From the NCBI RefSeq assembly GCF_035046485.1, contig NC_085138.1, forward strand, positions 336,796,263 through 336,860,262: DNA of 64,000 nt. Reading direction: 5' to 3'. Each line of letters starts with the position of its first letter. Position 1 is the first letter of the stretch. The notes under the pieces are model-generated. The model was not told the DNA's origin. It searched no databases and was given only the letters and a program-made list of their open reading frames with translations. Made by a program: the position numbers and the translations under genes. The stretch comes from Aedes albopictus. Its lineage: Eukaryota; Arthropoda; Insecta; Diptera; Culicidae. Below are positions 57,983-64,000 of this stretch, one piece after another.

Positions 57983-59551
57983 ATGAGCAAAAATCAAAAA
58001 TCAATTAACTTAGGTGGAAGTAGTGGTGCGATCAACCCCTTCGCAAGAAGTGGGTTGATGAGGTCTCCGACAAGGAGAAGCGAGGAGTCAGGTGCTGGTA
58101 GCTTACGTAGCTCAAGCGTGGGAGCTCCTGTCCACTCCACGGCAAGCCAGCCGGTGGAGGTCATGGACGGAGCGTGGCTGCTGAGGGCCATAAGCCAAGA
58201 AGTTGGTAAAGGACGGCCCGCATTAGAGGTTGCTGAGCACCAGCTTGGCAAAATCATCGACTTTGCGACAACTAAGTCGAATATAAGCAAGGACCTGAAA
58301 ACGGCCTTGCTTAGACTTAGAGTGTCTGTCGATGAGGCCAAGCAGGAGCACGCGGTGGCGTTGCTGGCTGCTACAGCTGCGGAACCAGCAAAGGAGAATG
58401 TGTCGAAGTTTACACAAACAGAGGCCTTCTCCTTCGCAGGTAGTCCGAGGAGTGTGGAAGCGAATGCTCGTGACAAACGTGACAAGCACTCGCAGAAGCG
58501 GGCGAGGCAGCCGTCAGGTGAGGAGCTGTCTGGCGGCGCCCGCAAGGCCAGGCGTATAATAACCCCGAAAGCCGGTGGTAACGCTGGAAAGTCGGACCCC
58601 AGCCAGGGTTCCCGGAAAGCTGGGAAGGGTGGGCCTGAAAAGGCTGGCCCGTCCCGGAATGATGGGAATAAGGGGTTGCGACCAATGGTGGGCCCTCAGC
58701 AGCCACAGAGCAGGGCAGTCCAAGGAGAAGACCCTCCTTGGACAAAGGTAGAGCGGAAGAAGAAGAAGAAGGTGAATCCGCAGGTAGAAGTACAGGACGC
58801 CAAACCAAGGCGTAGGAAGGCAGGTGCCAGGCGTGAGAAAGGCGACGCTATCGTCATCAAGACGGAACAGTCCAAGTACTCGGACGTCTTGAAGACGATG
58901 CGAAGCGACGCCAAGCTTGAGGGTCTTGGAGCCGACGTACGCAGTATTAGACGTACTCGTACGGGCGAGATGATCCTGGAGCTGAAGCGCCAGAAGGAGC
59001 ACAAGGGCGCCGCCTACAAAAGGCTGGCAGAAGAGGTCCTTGGCGAAGGTGTGCAGGTGAGGGCTCTGACACATGAGGCGACTCTGAAGGTCAAAGACAT
59101 TGACGAGATCACCGAAGTGGAAGAGCTCGTCACGGCACTGCGGCAACAGTGCGATGTGCAGGTGGCCGCCGCAGCCGTTAAGCTACGGAGAGGGCCAGCA
59201 GGGACACAGATAGCTTTGGTTCAGCTACCTGTGGCGGATGTTAAAAAGTCCGTTAAAGTAGGGAGTATTAAGGTGGGCTGGTGTGTATGTCACCTGACAT
59301 TCCACGAGCCACCTGAGGTTTGCTTCAGGTGTCTGGAACCAGGACACAAGTCGTGGGACTGCAAAGGCCCCGACAGGCGCAAACTGTGTAGGCGATGCGG
59401 CGCTGAAGGTCATAAGGCCCAAAGCTGCACGAGTCCGCCCATATGCATGATCTGTACCGGGAAAACCTCGAAAAACAGACATGCGATAGGTGGTCCAGGG
59501 TGCCCGGCCTTTAAGAAAGCCGCAGTGAGCAACAAATCACAGTGCAGGTAA
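57983..59551 (+). CDS. R1-clade LINE ORF1 (gag-like, zinc-knuckle protein)
   Basis: 522 codons from the first in-frame ATG (57,983); a GTG 21 bases upstream is less likely. The N-terminal half is Ser/Ala/Lys-rich with basic stretches (about residues 180-290, including KKKKK near 265), suited to nucleic-acid binding. Three C-terminal zinc knuckles follow: CFRCLEPGHKSWDC (~residue 447), CRRCGAEGHKAQSC (~468) and CMICTGKTSKNRH...C (~487). In R1-clade elements this protein binds the element RNA and forms the RNP that carries ORF2 protein to the target. The stop codon (59,549-59,551) lies inside the beginning of ORF2. No disabling mutation seen. Confidence 0.92.
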   Translation: MSKNQKSINLGGSSGAINPFARSGLMRSPTRRSEESGAGSLRSSSVGAPVHSTASQPVEVMDGAWLLRAISQEVGKGRPALEVAEHQLGKIIDFATTKSNISKDLKTALLRLRVSVDEAKQEHAVALLAATAAEPAKENVSKFTQTEAFSFAGSPRSVEANARDKRDKHSQKRARQPSGEELSGGARKARRIITPKAGGNAGKSDPSQGSRKAGKGGPEKAGPSRNDGNKGLRPMVGPQQPQSRAVQGEDPPWTKVERKKKKKVNPQVEVQDAKPRRRKAGARREKGDAIVIKTEQSKYSDVLKTMRSDAKLEGLGADVRSIRRTRTGEMILELKRQKEHKGAAYKRLAEEVLGEGVQVRALTHEATLKVKDIDEITEVEELVTALRQQCDVQVAAAAVKLRRGPAGTQIALVQLPVADVKKSVKVGSIKVGWCVCHLTFHEPPEVCFRCLEPGHKSWDCKGPDRRKLCRRCGAEGHKAQSCTSPPICMICTGKTSKNRHAIGGPGCPAFKKAAVSNKSQCR

Positions 59552-62523
59552 CGCAGCTGAACCTGAACCACTGTGATGCGGCTCAGCAACTGCTTTGTCA
59601 GGCGGTTTCTGAGTGGGAGACGGATATCGCCATCATTTCGGACCCATACCGAGTACCCGCCGGCAACGGCAACTGGGCCTCGGATGGGACCAGGAAAATG
59701 GCGGCGATATGGACGACGGGTAAATACCCCGTGCAGGAGTTGGTGTCTACTACCTATGAGGGCTTCGTGGTCGCCAAAGTAAACGGGGTCTTCTTCTGTA
59801 GCTGTTATGCGCCTCCGCGGTGGCCGATCGAGCGGTTCACGCAAATGCTGGACCGCTTAACGACCGTGCTAACAGGGCGAAGGCCGGTGGTAATAGCGGG
59901 TGACTTTAATGCCTGGGCTGTGGAATGGGGAAGCCGTTTCACGAACCAGCGGGGTCAGATCCTGCTAGAAACACTGGCCATCTTAGATGTTGACTTGGCT
60001 AACGTCGGTACCAAGAGTACCTATAGTCGAAACGGAGCGGAGTCAATTATTGACGTGACCTTTTGTAGTCCTGGCCTAACAAGTAGTTCGAACTGGAGAG
60101 TAGATGATGGCTACACTCACAGCGACCACCTGGCGGTTCGCTACAGTATCGACTACAACAACAGCAGACAGCGGATAGAAGAAGAGGCGGCTAGGCCAAG
60201 GCCAAGCCCTCGTAGGTGGAAGACATCATACTTCGACGAAGAGGTATTTAGGGAAGCGCTCCGCCGTGAGCGAAACTTACTCGGTTTAGACGGCGACGAG
60301 CTGGTAGCGGTGCTCTCACGTGCGTGTGATGCGACCATGCCTAGGAGAGTCCACCCTAGAAATGGGAGGCCACCGGCTTACTGGTGGACCGACGCGATTG
60401 CGGACCTGCGCCGCGCCTGCCTACGGGCTAGGCGGCGGATGCAGCGAGCACGATCAGAGGAAGAGCGAAACGAACGGCGGGTGGTGTTCGCCGCTGCAAA
60501 AGCCGCGCTCAAGACCGAGATAAGAGCAAGCAAGAAGGCCTGCTTTGAGGGTCTCTGTCAGAGTGCCAATACGACCCCGTGGGGTGATGCCTACAGGATC
60601 GTTATGGCCAAGACGAGAGGTGTGATGGCTCCTACAGAGCAATCTCCAGAGATGTTGGAGGGGATCATTGGAGGACTTTTTCCGCGTCATGATCCTAGTC
60701 CTTGGCCTCCTTTCGTAGGACAGCCGGGGACTGGGGCTGGCGATGAGGAAAGGGTCACCGATGTGGAACTTGCGGGGATAGCTAAGTCCCTTAGCGTAGG
60801 TAAGGCCCCAGGTCCGGACGGAGTTCCGAACCTGGCCTTAAAAGTAGCTATTGCAGAAGCTCCCGAGATGTTCAGGTCTGCTATGCAGAAATGCCTGGAC
60901 GAGGGAGTTTTCCCAGAAGCTTGGAAGAGGCAGAGCCTGGTACTATTGCCAAAGGCGGGGAAACCACCCGGAGACCCGTCGGCATATAGACCAATATGCT
61001 TGATTGACACGGCGGGGAAGGTGCTCGAAAAGATCATCCTCAATAGAATGTTGAAGTTCACTGAGGGCGTAAATGGTCTCTCGAGCAACCAGTATGGCTT
61101 CCGGAAGGGGAGGTCCACCGTAGACGCTATCTTGTCGGTTACAAAAACCGCCGAGAAAGCACTCGAGCCTAAGAGGAGGGGAATTCGCTTCTGCGGGGTA
61201 GTGACTCTGGATGTAAGGAATGCATTCAATAGCGCCAGTTGGGCTGCTATTGCAGATGCGCTCTTGCGTCTGGGGATACCGGAGTACTTGTACAAGATTC
61301 TCGGAAGCTACTTCCAGAATCGCGTACTGGTTTACGACACGGAGGTGGGTCGGAAGTGCTTTCACATAACCTCAGGAGTCCCGCAAGGTTCCATCCTGGG
61401 TCCGGTGTTATGGAATGTCATGTACGACGAGGTGTTGAGGTTAGAGTACCCAGTGGGAGTGGTGATTGTCGGATTTGCCGACGATATTACGCTCGAAGTC
61501 TACGGTGAAACGATCGAGGAGGTGAAGTTGACTACCGACCACTCGATCAAGGTTGTGGAGGCGTGGATGCGGTCCAGAAAACTGGAGCTGGCTCACCACA
61601 AGACAGAGGTGACGGTTGTTAACAACATGCAGTCGGCGCAGCAGACGGAGATCAGTGTAGGAGAGTGCACTATCCTGTCGAAGCGCTCTGTCAAGCACTT
61701 GGGCGTGATGATCGACGATAAGCTTACCTTCGGTAGCCACGTCGATTATGCCTGTAAAAGAGCCTCCACAGCTATTGCGGCACTGTCCCGGATGATGTCC
61801 AATAGCTCAGCGGTGTACGCCAGTAAGCGCAAGCTTCTGGCTAGTGTTGCTACGTCCATACTTAGGTATGGCGGCCCGGCGTGGGGTACCGCGCTAAGTA
61901 CTGAATGCTACCGACGGAAGCTGGAAAGTACTTACAGGCTTATGTGTCTGAGGGTTGCAAGCGCGTACCGTACCGTGTCACACGACGCTCTCTGTGTCAT
62001 TACTGGTATGGTGCCCATCAGCATTCTTATCAGTGAGGATATGGAGTGCTTCGAAATGCGCGGCACAAGAGGCATACGCAAGACTGTCAGGATGGCCTCT
62101 ATGGTCAAATGGCAGCGCGCGTGGGACAGTTCCACCAAAGGAAGGTGGACCCATAGGTTGATACCGAGGGTAGATAGTTGGATTAATAGGCGCCATGGGG
62201 AAGTTTCATTCCACCTGACACAGGTCCTTACAGGTCATGGTTGCTTCCGACAGTATCTACACCGTTTCGGGCATGCGGATTCTCCCGAATGCCCAGTGTG
62301 CAATGGTTTAGAGGAAACGGCGGAACACGTTTTGTTCGTGTGCCCGCGTTTTCGCACAATGCGTGACCGCATGCTTGCCACATGCGGGGAGGACACAAAC
62401 CCGGACAACTTGGTCCAGAGAATGTGTAGGGATGAGATTAGCTGGAATGCCGTTTCAACGGCTATCACCCATATCGTCTGGGAGCTACAAAGGAGGTGGC
62501 GCGTGGACTCGGAGAATGGCTAG
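59542..62523 (+). CDS. R1-clade LINE ORF2 (endonuclease-reverse transcriptase)
   Basis: About 990 codons. Domains in order: APE-like endonuclease with QLNLNHC (residues 5-11), GDFNAW (~120) and THSDHLAV (~192); reverse transcriptase with GKAPGPDGVPN (~420), GVPQGSILGP (~613) and GFADDITLEV (~644, catalytic FADD); C-terminal finger CPVCNGLEETAEHVLFVC (CX2CX8HX4C, ~917). The frame is open from 59,515, after a TAA, and overlaps ORF1 by up to 37 bases in the -1 frame. It contains no ATG before residue ~53, which lies within the endonuclease domain. Initiation must therefore use reinitiation, a frameshift or a non-ATG codon, or the ATG has mutated. The enzyme nicks DNA and copies the element RNA at the nick. 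Confidence 0.93.
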   Translation: MQVTQLNLNHCDAAQQLLCQAVSEWETDIAIISDPYRVPAGNGNWASDGTRKMAAIWTTGKYPVQELVSTTYEGFVVAKVNGVFFCSCYAPPRWPIERFTQMLDRLTTVLTGRRPVVIAGDFNAWAVEWGSRFTNQRGQILLETLAILDVDLANVGTKSTYSRNGAESIIDVTFCSPGLTSSSNWRVDDGYTHSDHLAVRYSIDYNNSRQRIEEEAARPRPSPRRWKTSYFDEEVFREALRRERNLLGLDGDELVAVLSRACDATMPRRVHPRNGRPPAYWWTDAIADLRRACLRARRRMQRARSEEERNERRVVFAAAKAALKTEIRASKKACFEGLCQSANTTPWGDAYRIVMAKTRGVMAPTEQSPEMLEGIIGGLFPRHDPSPWPPFVGQPGTGAGDEERVTDVELAGIAKSLSVGKAPGPDGVPNLALKVAIAEAPEMFRSAMQKCLDEGVFPEAWKRQSLVLLPKAGKPPGDPSAYRPICLIDTAGKVLEKIILNRMLKFTEGVNGLSSNQYGFRKGRSTVDAILSVTKTAEKALEPKRRGIRFCGVVTLDVRNAFNSASWAAIADALLRLGIPEYLYKILGSYFQNRVLVYDTEVGRKCFHITSGVPQGSILGPVLWNVMYDEVLRLEYPVGVVIVGFADDITLEVYGETIEEVKLTTDHSIKVVEAWMRSRKLELAHHKTEVTVVNNMQSAQQTEISVGECTILSKRSVKHLGVMIDDKLTFGSHVDYACKRASTAIAALSRMMSNSSAVYASKRKLLASVATSILRYGGPAWGTALSTECYRRKLESTYRLMCLRVASAYRTVSHDALCVITGMVPISILISEDMECFEMRGTRGIRKTVRMASMVKWQRAWDSSTKGRWTHRLIPRVDSWINRRHGEVSFHLTQVLTGHGCFRQYLHRFGHADSPECPVCNGLEETAEHVLFVCPRFRTMRDRMLATCGEDTNPDNLVQRMCRDEISWNAVSTAITHIVWELQRRWRVDSENG

Positions 62524-63620
62524 TCCAGATGCAGTACAAGAGGTGGTCCAGGGGTTCGAAGTCGGCTTCGTAGGTCATACCGGTGCCCTGCGGTCGAGAT
62601 CGACCCTTACAGCGATTAAGTGGCCGCGGAGAGGAAGTCCCGGTAGCGGTGCTGTCGTGGCGTCGGTCTACTGGGTTGGATCTGAGCCCGCGGTTGGAAA
62701 GGGGTCCCCGGCAAGGGTCGGGGTAGGTGAGATCCTGCTGTCTGCAACCTACGGGTGCATCTGATAGGGCCTGAAGGGTAGTGATTAGGGACAATGGAAA
62801 TTCGCGGCAAAATTTCTCAAATTTCGCGGGCCACCATTGCGAATTTCGCGGTGATTTCGCGGCACCATATTTTGACCGTATCGTTGAAGAAAACATCAAT
62901 TTTGCTTGCGAAACGAATAATTCACATAAATTTTGTGAGGCGTAATCATAAATTTACAGATTGATGAAAAATCAGAAAACAAGTAGATGTAATTTTACAC
63001 TGTTTAAAGTTATCCGCTAATTTATTTTTAAAATTAGTGAAAATTTGAGGTTATTTTCTGATTTTTCTCAGATTTCGCGTCATTTCGCGGGATTTCTTAA
63101 ATTTCGCGACCATTGCTCAATTTCGCGGATTTCGCGGCTTCCGCGAAATCGCGAATTTCCATTGTCCCTAGTAGTGATACCCTTCCTTTGCGGGCAGGTC
63201 AGATCGGGTTGCACGTGGGCATCAGTTCTTGATGTCCGCTCAGCAGTAGGGCGCGGGCGGGGTTGACCCTGCCCGCCTTCCGAGGACAAAGGGAGTGGCG
63301 AGGACCACTCGGGAAACTGGCTAAGCGCCAGCATGCTATCGTGATGGACTCTCCAGAGCGAGTCATCGATGTTCGTTGCTGCTAGGCTACGGCAGCTAAC
63401 CTTGAGGGTGCGATATGCACTAGCCCCTCTCTGAAGCAATACCTTCTTGGTGGTTCCGGAGAGACGTAGGGTTTGGCGACCATAGGAATGTGTTTTAGTG
63501 GGTCGAGGAAAGAGTAGTCCTGGCTTCTACCGGCACTGTAGAAGACGGCCTCATCCCCACACTACCCTAACCTTCCTGTTAGGGTGTCTGATGAGCAGAT
63601 TTATCCCCCTATGGTTTAGG
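62524..63620 (+). other. 3' UTR of the R1-clade LINE (MITE-interrupted)
   Basis: Non-coding, GC-rich outside the MITE (62,524-62,785 and 63,171-63,620), ending in ATGGTTTAGG followed by 12 A. The composition changes sharply to AT-rich inside the MITE. A plus-strand open frame at 62,363-62,764 overlaps the end of ORF2 and shows no domain. Confidence 0.75.
62786..63170. mobile_element. 385-bp hAT-type MITE
   Basis: The ends TAGGGACAATGGAAATTCGC and GCGAATTTCCATTGTCCCTA are a perfect inverted repeat (21 bp). The 8-bp word GTAGTGAT flanks both sides (62,778-62,785 and 63,171-63,178), as hAT transposases make. Clusters of TTTCGCGG / ATTTCGCG words lie inside each end. The middle is AT-rich and non-coding. 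It is inserted in the R1-clade LINE 3' UTR and so is the youngest insertion of this pile. Confidence 0.95.
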
Positions 63621-63631
63621 AAAAAAAAAAA

Positions 63632-63643
63632 ATCCCGGGATAC
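63632..63643. repeat. Target-site duplication, right copy
   Basis: ATCCCGGGATAC, identical to 57,749-57,760. Its first base is shared with the A-run. After it the LTR-element sequence resumes. Confidence 0.9.
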
Positions 63644-63808
63644 ATCCAATAGTGCTCTGTTGAAAATGGGTGGTTTGCCGGAAAGGACTGACATCGGGTC
63701 TTCAAAGATCTTATTAACGATGACCACAATCACATCACATCTATTCCACATTTTCACATAATCACGGCTATCAACAGATATAAACATCAAACATGCATTC
63801 TATGTACA
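63644..63808 (-). other. LTR-element sequence downstream of pol stop
   Basis: A non-coding stretch of the minus-strand LTR element between its pol stop codon and the LINE insertion. AT-rich; continues, across the LINE, into 57,748 and leftward. Confidence 0.55.
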
Positions 63809-64000
63809 CTAGGCTTTTAAATCGCCAGCTGAAAATACACCAAGGCTTCTGCCGTTGGGGTCAGCGACCTCGTACGAGCAGGTGCCTTTCTTCGCAACGA
63901 TCGTGCACGGCTCATAAACCTCTCCCAGCTTGGCGTTGAAGTGATCGCCCGCTGAAGACTGACGGAAAGTTCGCTTGAATACCCTCTGACCAATATCGAA
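63809..64000 (-). CDS. Ty3/Gypsy-type integrase C-terminus (partial)
   Basis: On the minus strand an open frame enters from the right edge and ends at a TAG (63,809-63,811). About 63 residues are visible, including DIGQRVFKRTF, KLGEVYEPCTIVAK, SYEVADPNGRSLG and AGDLKA. This order (a V-F/R-R block, then K-L.....P, then Y.V.D..G, then a D-L-K end) is the usual integrase C-terminal region of Ty3/Gypsy LTR retrotransposons, an SH3-like fold that helps bind DNA. No frameshift or stop is seen in the visible part. The rest of pol would lie beyond 64,000. Confidence 0.75.
   Translation of the reverse strand, partial: FDIGQRVFKRTFRQSSAGDHFNAKLGEVYEPCTIVAKKGTCSYEVADPNGRSLGVFSAGDLKA

Larger units (their letters stand above)
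57761..63631 (+). mobile_element. R1-clade LINE, apparently full length
   Basis: A 5.87-kb element with a 222-bp 5' UTR, ORF1 (gag-like, three zinc knuckles), ORF2 (endonuclease, RT, C-terminal zinc finger), a 3' UTR and a terminal A-run (63,621-63,632). It is framed by a perfect 12-bp target duplication. Two ORFs with a CCHC finger after the RT are typical of the R1 clade. Unlike R1 itself it is not in 28S rDNA but in an LTR retrotransposon. A 385-bp MITE interrupts the 3' UTR; without it the element is about 5.48 kb. Both ORFs are open throughout, so it is recent. Confidence 0.92.

Noticed and set aside
58332..59146. Minus-strand ORFs (up to 210 codons) opposite LINE ORF1
   Set aside because: Shadows of the GC-rich, codon-biased ORF1; the plus-strand frame has clear zinc-knuckle domains.

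Overview
The window looks like nuclear DNA of a culicine mosquito, most likely Aedes. It is AT-rich and crowded with transposons. It carries tRNA-headed SINEs of the Feilai type, many short terminal-inverted-repeat elements, R1-type and RTE-like LINEs, and an initiator+DPE promoter of insect type. The organism is inferred from this repeat content; no species-diagnostic host coding exon is visible. No intact host protein-coding gene was found. The only coding regions I can support belong to retrotransposons.

Layout. 0-7 kb: AT-rich DNA with an RT relic (2.3 kb), an inverted dispersed repeat (2.9 and 5.1-5.9 kb) and a 260-bp TIR element (3.7 kb). 7.25-7.6 kb: a SINE with a tRNA-Met-like head. 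8-14.5 kb: a nested pile. An EN-RT LINE is split by a 3.1-kb TIR element, which itself holds a 253-bp TIR element and a 1.63-kb segment with a 21-bp flanking duplication. 14.6-22.6 kb: small TIR and foldback elements, SINEs and a decayed minisatellite. 23.66-24.0 kb: a TATA-less promoter and a probable non-coding first exon with a splice donor. A second possible non-coding exon lies at 33.04-33.86 kb; both are on the + strand. 26.6-31.9 kb: two ~1-kb foldback elements and a ~1-kb TIR element inside a decayed minisatellite. 35-46.4 kb: SINEs, a 1.05-kb retroposon with a GCTAA tail, more decayed minisatellites, and a 2.16-kb hAT-like element.

47.7-55.7 kb is dominated by a 23-bp satellite. Each unit is an 18-bp imperfect palindrome plus a 5-bp spacer. 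There is a ~5-kb main block, an inverted block at 53.3-53.8 kb and a third block at 55.2-55.7 kb. A 411-bp, almost perfect hairpin (205-bp arms, 1-nt loop) sits inside the main block. Because 23 is not divisible by 3 and the unit lacks stops, the array gives long false ORFs in several frames on both strands.

55.7-64 kb is a second nested pile. A minus-strand Ty3/Gypsy-type element, whose integrase C-terminus runs off the right edge, was inserted into the satellite. It was then invaded by an apparently full-length R1-clade LINE (57,761-63,631, 12-bp target-site duplication, ORF1 and ORF2 both open). That LINE was in turn invaded in its 3' UTR by a 385-bp hAT-type MITE with a perfect 8-bp duplication. 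The order of insertions can be read directly from the interrupted sequences.
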